Positions 10,315 through 20,550 of a stretch of DNA of 64,000 nt are shown here, in pieces; position 1 is the stretch's first letter, and each line of letters begins with the position of its first letter. A program made the position numbers and the translations under genes. This DNA is from Bryopsis sp. KO-2023 (Eukaryota > Chlorophyta > Ulvophyceae > Bryopsidales > Bryopsidaceae). The stretch lies in NCBI GenBank assembly GCA_030272585.1, contig BSYQ01000011.1:372001-436000 (forward strand). The letters run 5' to 3'. A model generated the notes under the pieces. The model did no database searches and was not told the origin of the DNA. It worked only from the letters and a program-made list of their open reading frames with translations.

Positions 10315-12511
10315 GACCCAGTACCGGCGACGTCATCCTCAAACCAATGCGTCACAGTCGCGAACGGTTGATGCGCATGTAAGACCAAAGAGCCGAATCC
10401 ACAGTGACGAACGACTACTTGCAGACGATTAAAGTCGTCGAACGTCGCTGAGAGAACCTCCAATCCATGCGAAGCGGCGAGGGAGGACGACACCTTGGTA
10501 ATCACGTGGCTGGCGCGTTTGTGCGCATCCCACTCGGGCACAAACGTAGTCGGAATCGTGGTTCTCGTCAAAGGATGTACCGAGATCGTCTGCGCCGCAC
10601 CCAGGTCGAGTGGCAGCGGTCGGACGCCATTCTGCATCACATCACATCGAATGGCGGATCGCACTTTCCGCGTTAACGTGCGGCCCGAGCAGTCCACCGT
10701 GAACCCATGCTGCTCGAGAAAGGGAAAGCCGAGGATTAACATCGGGCCTTTCCCTTTCAGTACGTACAAGGGCACGTTCACTTCCTCGTCGCGGAAATCG
10801 CCAACTGTCAAGCTCGCGTAGAGCAATCCTTGGAGTGGCTCCATGTCGCCGTTCCCAAAAATAACCTGGCGCTGACACGGGACCACATAATCGTTCAATT
10901 TGAGCTTCTCCAGAAGCGACGCCTGTACGAACGAATGTGTGGCGCCAGTGTCGATGAGTGCCGAGATACGTGCGCCTCCGAGATACACTGGGATGTGTAA
11001 CGAACTTTTTTTTTGGTTCACGTGAGTACAGTGGATCGGCGGCTCCCCTGCTGGAGCGATAGTACGTAAACGCGTACTTGTCGTCACACTTTTCCCCCGA
11101 TCGAGCGCCTCTGACCCACTACTATGCAATGACTCCTCTCTTGCGTCATAGTACTCCTCGTCCGAGGGTTCCTTCCAATCGACGTGCGATTCCACCGCGG
11201 TTCCAAACACGTACCGCAATCCACTGTCCACCTCATCGTCAACCACCTGACAAACGTCCGATTCTATTTTCTGAAGATACGTCGTACTCTCGTTTCGATA
11301 CGATCCACTCGTCTTGACTAACATTTTCCAAGCGACTAATAACGATCGAGGGCCGTCGATATTCCGAAACAAAATCTTATTCCCTTCCAACACTTTTTTT
11401 GTTTGCCCGTACGCCACTACCTCGGGAGCCGACTGTACAGTCGCAACCTCCAACGAGTCGACATCCATAAGGTCTGGTCCCTTGAGAGATACGGTCGTGG
11501 GATCGGTTAAAAACCAATCCACATAACGGCGTACGACCGTCACTACCGATTCAAGCGTGACCTTCGAAATATCCTCGTTAGCCAACGAGTATTTGACATT
11601 TGATGGGAGTTGTTTCAAGAGTATCCTTAACTTGGCCTCTTCGGTCACCTCATCGAAATCCCCAGCGATGATTTTAAAACGGTTAACAAAGTCTAATAAA
11701 TTCTCTTCTTTTTCCTTTTTTAAAGACTTTAACACCATCTCAGGGTGTCGAGCCGATTTAGAAGGTAACAAATCGTCGAGAAACTGTTTAATCTCACTCC
11801 ACTTTAAGGTTTCCTCGGCGTCCTTAGCCATTTTTTTAACCCCCTTCCCGTCTGTACTGCCGGCTGGTTCCATAACGCGAGAAGCCATAATAGCGGTCAC
11901 CTTGGCAAAAATCATGCGCCCTGTAGGCGACGTTGGAACGATATGTTTCAACAACAGTTTAACTTTGTCGCTTAAACTTTCCCCCATCGACTCTGAATAC
12001 GGAATAAGCCACTCGCTTAACTCTGCGCTCCACCTCTGGTGACGAACAGTTTCGTTTTTTTCGTCGCGGACATAAAAAATGCTTCCGCGTGTCGCTAAAA
12101 AACCCATACGACCCAAGAACGAACGACGCACCAGCCTACTATTCAACAACCTTAAAAAACCCACCCTACACCATTCTCTGTCGGCAAACTCCCTCAAAAA
12201 ACAACCCACGCGTTCACCCAAACCGCTTTCCCTTCCGAGCACTTCTAAAAAAGCACCGTCACCTTCTGCCATTTTCGAACTACCACTGCCACCTTCTGCC
12301 ACGTTCGAAAAACCTTCTGCCACGTTCGAAAAACCACTGCCACCTTCTGCTACTTTCGAAAAACCTTCTGCCACGTTCGAAAAACCACTGCCACCTTCTG
12401 CTACTTTCGAAACCTCAAAAAACCCGCTGTCCTTCAATCCCACTTTAGAACAACCACTGTTCTTATTCGACACTGCAAAAAACCCACTGGCCCTCACTTC
12501 CCCTTTTTTTT
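10281..12511 (-). CDS. Outer element Gag-protease polyprotein (main part)
   Basis: The open frame has an N-terminal low-complexity region with tandem AEGGSGFSNV-type repeats. A Ty3-type Gag core follows (FVNRFKIIAGDFDE ... LLKQLPSNVKYSL ... VVRRYVDWFL). The aspartic protease has its active site at LIDTGATHSFV and the downstream partner MLILGFPFL. No zinc knuckle was seen. The frame stops at 10281, inside the -1 frameshift hairpin that leads to pol. The true N-terminus lies 7.8 kb away at 20550 because the chromodomain element landed inside gag. Counting 88 codons from 20550 across one copy of the duplication enters this frame without a stop. Confidence 0.85.
12270..12415 (-). repeat. In-frame tandem repeats in outer Gag
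   Basis: Units built from CCTTCTGCCACGTTCGAAAA, alternating with a longer CACTGCCA-containing version, repeat about six times. They code for AEGFSNV/AEGGSGFSNV blocks. The array is in frame throughout. Confidence 0.8.
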
Positions 12512-12516
12512 GTTTC

Positions 12517-13029
12517 TGTTATCGCTCGGGAGGACTGACGTCCGCGAGCGACGTCTCCTATCTCGGGAAAGAGTGAGGCGGCGGCGGAACGGTCACACAA
12601 AATCGCACGGGTCACAGACTCGGGGTCACACAAACAGATCACTGAAAAGCAAGGTTACATCAAGCGTCCCATCTTTTAACTCCCAGTTCGACTTTCCCGA
12701 GGGTGACTAACCACCCGTAACACTCCCACTACCCTGACTCACAGCCGCCAGTTCTACTCCTGACTCACTCACACACTCACACACAGGCCCAAACCGAAGC
12801 ACGTTCCCACTCAGACTCGAACCCAGGACCTCAGTCTCGCAAGTCCCAATCTGATTGATCGAACCACTGTCTTGACTCTGTGCTCTTGCGGTGGTTTCCT
12901 CGCTGTAGTTCAGTAGTATCTCCTCAGGGGAATGCTGTCATCTACCGGGGATGCATCTGACGCTTCACAGACGTCAGATGCATGACGCCTTTGACGTCTG
13001 ACGTCCCTAGACGTCAGCAGCTGGTATCA
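12517..13029 (-). repeat. 3' LTR of chromodomain element
   Basis: 513-bp terminal repeat starting TGTTATCGCTC and ending CTGGTATCA on the plus strand. It contains an inverted cluster of TGACGTC/GACGTCA motifs near 12958-13018. Confidence 0.95.
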
Positions 13030-13043
13030 ATTGCCTCCCCCCT
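13030..13043 (-). promoter_or_regulatory. Polypurine tract
   Basis: On the minus strand AGGGGGGAGGCAAT directly precedes the 3' LTR, as expected for the plus-strand primer. Confidence 0.7.
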
Positions 13044-13285
13044 GGGGGCAGTTGGTGCCCTCACCAAGTATCCATCAAATGCATCCTTCTGATTCTGTAA
13101 AAGTAACTCTGAACTAGGGTGCTGCAAATCCCAAGCTCCCTACACTTCTGAAAGGATAATTAGATCCCCATAAAATCCTTAACCCACAGAAGTTTAGAAA
13201 ACACTTCACTGCCCTTATGCAACCCATCCCCTAGTCACTGGGATTCCTGATCCTTCAGCCACAGAATCAAAAGTGCATCTAACTT

Positions 13286-16200
13286 CTACCTGATCCCAGC
13301 TCTCCTCTTATAATCAGCCAGGATCTCTGATGCATTCAATAAATTGTCTTGGGGTTCCCAAGTTGCTTCACTAAGTGGATACCCCTTCCAGACTACTAAA
13401 AATCTCCTTTTTCTTCCTGAAAACTTATGTCTTACTACAGCCTCAACTTCAAATTCCTCTTCTCCCTCAGAATCTAATTCTGCTGGAGGTGCCATTACCT
13501 CCCTAGGAAACTTAGAGCTTTCCTGAAGTTTTCTCAACTTTGATACATGAAATACAGGATGTAATTTCCATCCATCTGGTAACACCAATCTATATGCCAC
13601 AGATCCCACTGCAGCAGCAATAACAAAAGGTCCAATATATCTTCTTCTGATTTTCACTGGAATATGTTTCAAGACTGCTAAATTCAATGTCTTTGTGGAG
13701 AGCAACACCTTTTCTCCCACTTGAAACTGTACATCCCTCCTTTTCTTATTAGCTTGCTGCCTCATCTTCTCTTGAGCTGTCTTATATCTGTTTTTGGCAT
13801 CATTGATGACTTCCTGCATGTGTGATATCATTTCCTGAACTGACTCTGCTTCTGCTTGAGCTTTTCCAGCCAGTAGATCTCCTGGCAGCTGAGGATGCAC
13901 CCCATACATCAAGTAGAAGGGGCTGTATCCTGTAGATGTGTGTACAGCATTGTTGGCTGCAAATTCAGCCATCCCTAATCCCTGCATCCATGTCTCTGGA
14001 TGCTCTTCCACATAGGGTCTTAGAAAGTTTTCTAATGTTCTGATGCTGACTTCACTTTGTCCATCTGTTTGAGGATGGAAGGCTGTGGACATTCTCACTT
14101 TAGTGCCCACACATCTCATTAGCTCCTGCCAAAATTTACTAGCAAATCTAGTATCCCTATCACTGATTATCACACTGGGAATCCCATGATTCCTGAAGAT
14201 GTGATCAAAGAATATCCTTGCATACCCAGGTGCATCTATTGTTTTACTGCAGGGTATGAACTTTACCATCTTAGTCAATCTATCAACAAATACTGCAATT
14301 GAATCAAATCCATCAACAGGGGGTAAATCAGTCACTAGATCAGTAGTGATCTGATCCCATTTCTTATTAGCTACTGGAATAGGTTGCAGCAATCCCTTCT
14401 GAGCTCTTAACTCAGGTTTCATTTGCTGGCAAACCTCACATGTCCTGACATATTCCTGGACATCCTTTTTCATATTATTCCAGTAGTATTTCCTGGACAT
14501 CAGCTCCAGAGTTCTCTCTATTCCCAGATGTCCAGAGATTTGATTATCATGTCCTTCTGTAAGGACTTTCATCCTCAGTTCCTGAGGTACCCATAACTTC
14601 ATGAGTCCATCCTGAGTTTGATAAATCAATAACCCTGATTCATTGATTCCATATCCTGGAATTCTCTCTCCATCCAGTATTTGATTATAGATGTCTTTGA
14701 TTTCAACATCTGCCAGTGTTGCTTGTTCCCAGAGTGTAATCTCTTCTGTGCTAGGCTGTAATGAACTCACTACTTTGAGTTCCTGCTCTGCTGGAAGACT
14801 TCTTGATAGTGCATCAGCAACCAGATTCAGTTTCCCTTGGATGTACTGAATTTTTGGTTTGATGCTGAGGAAATGTCCTGCCCTGAGCCACCTGGCCTGA
14901 GGCCTTGACATCATTTTTTGATCCATGAAGTTTGTTAAGGGCTGATGATCAGTAAAGACTGTAACCAGTCCTGGGCAGCCTTCTAAATAATGCCTCCACT
15001 GCATCAAACAGTAGGCTATTCCTAGTAATTCCCTCTCATAGACTGAATAGTTCTGTTCTGACTTTGATAATCTTCTACTGCAAAAGGCTATGGGCTGTAA
15101 TCCAGAGCCATGATCCTGACAGAGAACTCCTCCAGTTGCTTCCCCAGATGCATCACTAATCACAGTATAATCCTTTACTGGATTAGGATGGATCAGCACT
15201 GGTTTCCCCATCAATGCAGTTTTAAGTGATTGAAAAGCTTGTTCCTGAGCAGATCCCCACTCCCACATGACATCCTTCTTAGTTAAGTCATGCAGAGGGC
15301 CTGCTATCTTTGCAAAGTCTGGGATGAATCTTCTATAGAAGGAAACCATCCCCAGAAAACTCCTGACATCTGTAACTGTCTTTAAGGGCTTCCATTCCCT
15401 GATTGCCTTAACTTTCACATCCATTGCTGAGATCCCCTTTTCACTTAACCAAAATCCACAGAAATCTGTTTCCTTCACACAGATTTCACTTTTGGTGGCC
15501 TTTGCAAATAGACTATACTTCTGTAGCCTGGCTAAGACTGCTGCCAGATGTTCTACATGCTCAGAGATGCTTCTGGAATAGATCAGAAGGTCATCAATGA
15601 AGATCAGCACAAATAAATCCAACATATCCTTGAATATGTCATTCACCATGTTCATATATTGTGCTGGAGCATTAGTAAGTCCAAATGAAAGCACTTTGAA
15701 CTGATAGTGTCCAAATCTGCTTCTAAAGGCAGTCTTAGGCCTGTCCTCTTCCCTTAGAGGCATCTGCCAGTAGCCTGATCTCAGGTCTATTTTAGTGAAA
15801 TATCTAGCCCCATGTACCCTGTCAATCATCTCCTCTGGTAAGGGCAGAGGGTACCTATTTTTGATGGTTTTCTTATTGAGCCATCTGTAATCCAGGCACA
15901 TCCTGAGCCCTCCATCTTTCTTAGGGACAAACAGGATGGGTGCCCCAAAGGGTGACTGTGATGGTTCTATGAAATCCATCTCCAACAGGTAATCTAACTG
16001 TCTTTTAACCTCATCTAACTCAAGAGGAGACAGTTTGTATAGGGGTCTATACATGGGTTCTGTACCCTCCTCCAGATCAATCCTGAATTCATGACCCAGT
16101 CTGACAGGAGGTACACCCTTAGGCAAATCCTTTGCAAACACTTTTCTGTACTGAGTCAGTACTTCTTTAATCCTGGGATCCATATCCTCCTGCAGGATTT

Positions 16201-17155
16201 TCTGTAGATCATCCCCTTCCCTTTGTTCTGGGATTGTTTCTACTCCAGTCTTTGATTCATCCTCTGGCCTAATCACCACCATGATGATGTGTTTGATTTC
16301 CCCTTTTTCTATCTGTCTTTTGATTCTGCCACTAGAACAAAAGGAAAGTTCTGTAGCTCCAGTGGGTTTGAGCTGATATTCAGGCATCACTGAGAGTGGT
16401 AATTTTACACTCTTTTTGCCCTTGTTGACTGTGATTATTCCTGACTTAAAATCCACTTTGGGATTGTAGTGTATGAGCCAGGGCAATCCCAGCAGGATTG
16501 GATGATTACTGTCTGGAAAGACATCAGCATCAAATGAAAGCTGGATCTTTCCACAGACAAATGGGATGCCAAAACATCTCCCCACTGATTTCCTTTCTGT
16601 ACCATCTAGAAACTTAACAGGAGTTTCTTGTGGTTTGTATTGCAGTCCCAGTTCCTTGACTGCATCCATGCTAATATAATTAGCAGTGGATCCTGTATCA
16701 ATGTATGCTGTAGCTTTCTTTGCACCAATAAACCCTGCCAGTTCATATCCTCTATATGCTGCTGTAGCCTGAGCTACTGCAGTCTGAACTGGTTCCTTTC
16801 CCTCAACATTTCCTTCCACTCTAGTGGGTAAACTCACAGTGGCCTCTGTTTGTTTATCCACTCTCTTTTGAGACTGCTTTTTCTTTTGAATTAACACTCC
16901 TGGAGTGACCCCATCCAGTGTGTTTGCTTCCTGTTCTGTTGCAATAGGGGCTGCAACCACAGGTGTCTCTTGAACACCATCATTTAGTGAGGCTGGTGTT
17001 TTTGTAGTGGGTTCTTTCATTTCAATATCATCTGGAGGCTTAGCTGACCCAACACTAGCCTCCTCTTTTAGTTTCCCTTCTTCAGGGCTTTCTGAGCTTG
17101 GGACAGTTTGGGACACTGTCGCACCCCATGCTCTGTGCTTCCACATAGAAAACAC
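13286..17155 (-). CDS. Pol polyprotein of chromodomain Ty3 element
   Basis: This is an uninterrupted 1,289-codon frame. In order: a retropepsin with AYIDTGSTANYIS near residue 150; reverse transcriptase with KIDLRSGYWQMPL, the finger motif RMCLDYRWLN and the active site FIDDLLIYSRS; RNase H with VISDASGEATGGVL, a conserved ERELLG and FTDHQPL; an integrase zinc finger with H..GHLG..R and CEVCQQ; the core with TTDLVTDLPP, ISDRDTRF and QTDGQSE; then a GPFVIAAAVG module. The C-terminus is a chromodomain (FEVEAVVRHK ... FLVVWKGYPLSEATWEP). Chromodomains of this class bind modified histone tails and direct integration. Pol is reached by -1 frameshift at 17071-17077, so the first residues of the open frame are probably not used as a start. 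Confidence 0.97.
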   Translation of the reverse strand: MFSMWKHRAWGATVSQTVPSSESPEEGKLKEEASVGSAKPPDDIEMKEPTTKTPASLNDGVQETPVVAAPIATEQEANTLDGVTPGVLIQKKKQSQKRVDKQTEATVSLPTRVEGNVEGKEPVQTAVAQATAAYRGYELAGFIGAKKATAYIDTGSTANYISMDAVKELGLQYKPQETPVKFLDGTERKSVGRCFGIPFVCGKIQLSFDADVFPDSNHPILLGLPWLIHYNPKVDFKSGIITVNKGKKSVKLPLSVMPEYQLKPTGATELSFCSSGRIKRQIEKGEIKHIIMVVIRPEDESKTGVETIPEQREGDDLQKILQEDMDPRIKEVLTQYRKVFAKDLPKGVPPVRLGHEFRIDLEEGTEPMYRPLYKLSPLELDEVKRQLDYLLEMDFIEPSQSPFGAPILFVPKKDGGLRMCLDYRWLNKKTIKNRYPLPLPEEMIDRVHGARYFTKIDLRSGYWQMPLREEDRPKTAFRSRFGHYQFKVLSFGLTNAPAQYMNMVNDIFKDMLDLFVLIFIDDLLIYSRSISEHVEHLAAVLARLQKYSLFAKATKSEICVKETDFCGFWLSEKGISAMDVKVKAIREWKPLKTVTDVRSFLGMVSFYRRFIPDFAKIAGPLHDLTKKDVMWEWGSAQEQAFQSLKTALMGKPVLIHPNPVKDYTVISDASGEATGGVLCQDHGSGLQPIAFCSRRLSKSEQNYSVYERELLGIAYCLMQWRHYLEGCPGLVTVFTDHQPLTNFMDQKMMSRPQARWLRAGHFLSIKPKIQYIQGKLNLVADALSRSLPAEQELKVVSSLQPSTEEITLWEQATLADVEIKDIYNQILDGERIPGYGINESGLLIYQTQDGLMKLWVPQELRMKVLTEGHDNQISGHLGIERTLELMSRKYYWNNMKKDVQEYVRTCEVCQQMKPELRAQKGLLQPIPVANKKWDQITTDLVTDLPPVDGFDSIAVFVDRLTKMVKFIPCSKTIDAPGYARIFFDHIFRNHGIPSVIISDRDTRFASKFWQELMRCVGTKVRMSTAFHPQTDGQSEVSIRTLENFLRPYVEEHPETWMQGLGMAEFAANNAVHTSTGYSPFYLMYGVHPQLPGDLLAGKAQAEAESVQEMISHMQEVINDAKNRYKTAQEKMRQQANKKRRDVQFQVGEKVLLSTKTLNLAVLKHIPVKIRRRYIGPFVIAAAVGSVAYRLVLPDGWKLHPVFHVSKLRKLQESSKFPREVMAPPAELDSEGEEEFEVEAVVRHKFSGRKRRFLVVWKGYPLSEATWEPQDNLLNASEILADYKRRAGIR
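17034..17077 (-). promoter_or_regulatory. -1 ribosomal frameshift cassette, gag to pol
   Basis: The end of gag reads AAG AAG GGA AAC TAA, so an in-frame G GGA AAC heptamer (17071-17077) sits right before the stop. A 7-nt spacer separates it from a 7-bp stem GGAGGCT/AGCCTCC (17057-17063 with 17034-17040) with a 16-nt loop. Slipping back one base enters the pol frame at LKEEASVG. Confidence 0.85.
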
Positions 17156-19350
17156 TTGAAGGATCCTCCCCTGGAGGGCCTAGATCCCATCTGACCTCTC
17201 TGCTGCACAGCCTTAACTGAATTTGCTGCAGGGGGCAGTTGTGATGTTGCAGCAGCTATCACTGCTGACATCTGTGTATTTCTCTGTCCAAATCTTCCCC
17301 TCCCTCTACCTCTGCCTCTAAAGCTACTAGTAGTGCCACCTCTACTGCCTATAGTTGCAGAGAGTCTTTGGACTGTGAGGATGGCCTTATCCAGATCCCC
17401 ATCACACAGGGTCATAACCTGTGCTTGCATATTCCTATCTGCTAGCCCATCCACAAAGGCAGCATACCTTTCTTCTTGAGGTAGGTTAGGGAGTCTAAAC
17501 ATCAGCTTTCTGAAGAGTCTGATGTAGCCTAAGGCAGTTCCAGTCTGCCTTAGAGTTCTTAATTGTTTTCTGGCAGTCTCTATTAGGGAGACTGGCTCAA
17601 AAACATTCCTTAGTTCTTGAGTGAACTCTTGCCAGCTAGCATACTCTGCTTTCTCCTGATTCATGATCTGTATATCCATCAGATTTAACCAGCTAAGTGC
17701 ATCTCCCTGGAGATGTGACTGAAAACAGGATAACCAGTCTCTCTCTAAGATGTGTTGATTCTGCAACCATCTCTTCATTCCTAGTATCCATTCTGTTGCA
17801 GACATCCTTTCATCTCCTGTGAATTTCTCTGGGGGAGTGAGCTTAATCTGTTTGCTGTAAGGTCTATCAGGACCTTGTCCTGAACCTCCTGATGTGCCAC
17901 TAGGATCTCTATCAGGTGGTCCTCCTCCTGGGGGACCTCCTCCATCACCTCCACCACCATCACCACCATTCCCTGGCCCTGGATGTCCAGAACCAGATGC
18001 TCTAGGCATGCCTGGTCTGTCTGGGCCATTTGGTCCATTTGATCCATTTGGATCCCCTGGATTTCCTCCAGGTGCACCACCACTGGATGCTCTTTGACTT
18101 GTTAACTGTTCAAAGGGATTTGGTGGTCGAATTCCCATTCCTGATGGTGCTGGGGTAGTGCCTACAGTAAAGGTAACTGGAGGTGCTATAGTTACTGCTG
18201 GTGGTTGCAGTAGAGGGGGTGGTAAACCCATGGACAGTTGTTGTCCTGAAGTGAGGTCTATTAGACCTAAAGAAGAGGGTCCTGGAGGTACTGCTCCAGT
18301 ACTTGTGGCAGGTATAACTTGCTGTACTGGTGGCTGACCAGATGTTGGGATATCCTGAGTTTGTCCCTCAGTTTCTCCTTCCTCTGTATTCTGTACTGTT
18401 TGTGTTGCTTGCATCATATGCACTTGCATCACTTGTGGAGGAATAGGTGCTCTCAGAATTCCATCCTTCATCCAGCCATCAACTGCTTTCTGATAGTCTG
18501 GATCAGTTAAAGCCCATCTAGTCTCTTCTAGATCTGCTTTCTGTCCTTCAGCATTGTTATACTTGTCTTCAATAGCTGTGGTGGTTTCATCCACTGCTGT
18601 AGCTACCATTTTCTGAATGACTGCAGGATAGGAGTCCAATTCTCCTTGTAGTATGCTAGTCATTGTGTTTGTCATACTCTCCCTCTCTTCCATCAGCTGT
18701 TTTTGCATTCTTTGCATGTGCTGAGACACTTCATATAATTGGGCATTAATATCTTCCTGTTGTTTCTTTTGAACCAACATCAGTTGCTCCTGAAGAGCTA
18801 ACTGCTTCTTCTGGAATAGTTCCAGCTCTGTTTGGTTCTTATTTTTCCACTGAGCCATGCCTACAGCATGTTCTTTTCCTGTGCTTCTCAACTGTTCACC
18901 AAGGTCCTTCAGTTGAGTGTTTGTATTTGCAGTGAGGCTTTGATAAAAGTCCTTTGCATGTAGCTCCTGAGTCTGCTGTAGTTTTCGACTCTGTTCTTCC
19001 AAACTGTGCACTAAGGCTGACTGCAACTCTTCCTTTAGAGTTGACTGATGTAGCTCTGTTTGCTCTCTGTGTGTATACAGTTCAACCTGGACTTGTTGAA
19101 CCTGATTCTGCATGGAGGTCAATGATTGCTGGAGATGGTTGGTTACTGTTCCACCCCAGACCTCAATCTGTCTTTGCATTTCAGTGTGATCAGAACCATT
19201 GATCTGTATATTCTGAATTTGCTGGTGCACCATTGGTTGCACTTCTGACCCTTCCATAACTTCGTCGCTTATCGCGACCATGTCGCTTTCCGTAACAACC
19301 GGAACCAGAGCCATTCTGGTCGCTTGACTTTCAGTTGACTTTCCAGGCAA
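17068..19350 (-). CDS. Gag polyprotein of chromodomain Ty3 element
   Basis: The frame is 760 codons. The N-terminal 300 residues are Gln/Glu-rich and probably coiled coil. A Pro/Gly-rich linker follows (PGPGNGGDGGGGDGGG). The retrotransposon Gag core has DWLSCFQSHLQGDALSW and EYASWQEFTQELRNVFEP. Near the end there is an RG-rich stretch and a zinc knuckle CFLCGSTEHGVRQC (CX2CX4HX4C) that should bind the genomic RNA. Its length is large for Ty3 Gags because of the coiled-coil and linker regions. It overlaps pol by 88 nt and ends in the frameshift heptamer. Confidence 0.95.
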   Translation of the reverse strand: MPGKSTESQATRMALVPVVTESDMVAISDEVMEGSEVQPMVHQQIQNIQINGSDHTEMQRQIEVWGGTVTNHLQQSLTSMQNQVQQVQVELYTHREQTELHQSTLKEELQSALVHSLEEQSRKLQQTQELHAKDFYQSLTANTNTQLKDLGEQLRSTGKEHAVGMAQWKNKNQTELELFQKKQLALQEQLMLVQKKQQEDINAQLYEVSQHMQRMQKQLMEERESMTNTMTSILQGELDSYPAVIQKMVATAVDETTTAIEDKYNNAEGQKADLEETRWALTDPDYQKAVDGWMKDGILRAPIPPQVMQVHMMQATQTVQNTEEGETEGQTQDIPTSGQPPVQQVIPATSTGAVPPGPSSLGLIDLTSGQQLSMGLPPPLLQPPAVTIAPPVTFTVGTTPAPSGMGIRPPNPFEQLTSQRASSGGAPGGNPGDPNGSNGPNGPDRPGMPRASGSGHPGPGNGGDGGGGDGGGPPGGGPPDRDPSGTSGGSGQGPDRPYSKQIKLTPPEKFTGDERMSATEWILGMKRWLQNQHILERDWLSCFQSHLQGDALSWLNLMDIQIMNQEKAEYASWQEFTQELRNVFEPVSLIETARKQLRTLRQTGTALGYIRLFRKLMFRLPNLPQEERYAAFVDGLADRNMQAQVMTLCDGDLDKAILTVQRLSATIGSRGGTTSSFRGRGRGRGRFGQRNTQMSAVIAAATSQLPPAANSVKAVQQRGQMGSRPSRGGSFKCFLCGSTEHGVRQCPKLSQAQKALKKGN

Positions 19351-19771
19351 CGGTTACTGTCAACTGTAGACCGTTGACTTTCGCGCCACGACCTGTCCTT
19401 GCCGAACTGTGAACGGATAACCCACGTGCCCTTGCCGTGAGAGTTACTATACGTAATACTACTATACCCCTTCACGTCCGACTCTAACCCTTCGAACCTG
19501 AGTACTACAGTTCGCTGACAGCGACGCAGGTTACAGGGTAACCTTTTTCCCAAACGTCCTGTCACACGACTGAACGTTGGCACCCTCTTTTCTCTCTTTT
19601 TATGGGTGTGATTCTTTTCCAACGTTGCTACCACACGTTTTCCTTTTTTCCCGTTCACTGCGTTTGCCTTTTTTTTTCCGTTTTCCCACGACCTTACGAC
19701 TGGCGTTAAGCGCCTCGAACAAACCTGCTGGTCAAACCAGCGGAGAGCTCCAGTCCAGTCGGTTCCTTCGG

Positions 19772-19783
19772 GCTCCGAAACCA
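19772..19783 (-). promoter_or_regulatory. Primer-binding site of chromodomain element
   Basis: TGGTTTCGGAGC (minus strand) lies four bases inside the 5' LTR and continues CCGAAGG. It is the same 12-mer as in the outer element and the TRIM. Confidence 0.75.
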
Positions 19784-19787
19784 AAAA

Positions 19788-20300
19788 TGTTATCGCTCGG
19801 GAGGACTGACGTCCGCGAGCGACGTCTCCTATCTCGGGAAAGAGTGAGGCGGCGGCGGAACGGTCACACAAAATCGCACGGGTCACAGACTCGGGGTCAC
19901 ACAAACAGATCACTGAAAAGCAAGGTTACATCAAGCGTCCCATCTTTTAACTCCCAGTTCGACTTTCCCGAGGGTGACTAACCACCCGTAACACTCCCAC
20001 TACCCTGAATCACAGCCGCCAGTTCTACTCCTGACTCACTCACACACTCACACACAGGCCCAAACCGAAGCACGTTCCCACTCAGACTCGAACCCAGGAC
20101 CTCAGTCTCGCAAGTCCCAATCTGATTGATCGAACCACTGTCTTGACTCTGTGCTCTTGCGGTGGTTTCCTCGCTGTAGTTCAGTAGTATCTCCTCAGGG
20201 GAATGCTGTCATCTACCGGGGATGCATCTGACGCTTCACAGACGTCAGATGCATGACGCCTTTGACGTCTGACGTCCCTAGACGTCAGCAGCTGGTATCA
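19788..20300 (-). repeat. 5' LTR of chromodomain element
   Basis: 513-bp LTR matching 12517-13029, with one difference seen (CTGAATCAC here, CTGACTCAC in the other copy). It is followed by the GTTTC duplication. Confidence 0.95.
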
Positions 20301-20305
20301 GTTTC

Positions 20306-20550
20306 CCTTTCCTCCTTGTCTCAACCCTGTGTCCCACCAACTGGTGCCTTTCCTTTTTTTCCTTTTCAGACCGGTCCTGCCCCAGCCTGCACACACGCCA
20401 CAGCCGCCGCCTGTCACGCGACGACAACGCAGTGGCTCTTTGGGGCAGGCCAGTCTTACCTTCTGCTTCCGCCGTCATCGATAACCAGATCAGGAAGTAG
20501 AGCAACGTCAAGCCTTGGAGCCTACGGCTCCGTCCTCGCTCCGAAACCAT
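20306..20550 (-). pseudogene. Outer element Gag, N-terminal piece
   Basis: This is an open segment from an ATG at 20550-20548 to the insertion point of the chromodomain element. The sequence begins MVSERGRSRRLQG and is rich in basic residues. The ATG straddles the LTR/PBS border, so its last two bases are the first two of the PBS. An in-frame upstream ATG lies inside the LTR. Joined across one GTTTC copy it enters the Gag-protease frame at 12511 without a stop. Confidence 0.7.
20538..20549 (-). promoter_or_regulatory. Primer-binding site of outer element
   Basis: TGGTTTCGGAGC on the minus strand abuts the 5' LTR with no gap. It continues GAGGACGG, so only the first 12 bases match the other two elements. 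Confidence 0.75.

Larger units (their letters stand above)
12517..20300 (-). mobile_element. Complete chromodomain Ty3/gypsy element (7,784 bp)
   Basis: The 513-bp LTRs (TG...CA) at both ends differ at one base by eye. The 5-bp duplication GTTTC flanks them (12512-12516 and 20301-20305). The element reads on the minus strand. It has a primer-binding site at 19772-19783, a polypurine tract next to the 3' LTR, intact gag and pol frames joined by a -1 frameshift cassette, and a chromodomain at the integrase C-terminus. It therefore looks autonomous and recent. It sits inside the gag gene of the outer element. Confidence 0.95.

Noticed and set aside
17781-18083. Gly/Met-rich frame inside gag
   Set aside because: Shadow frame of the Gly/Pro-rich Gag linker.
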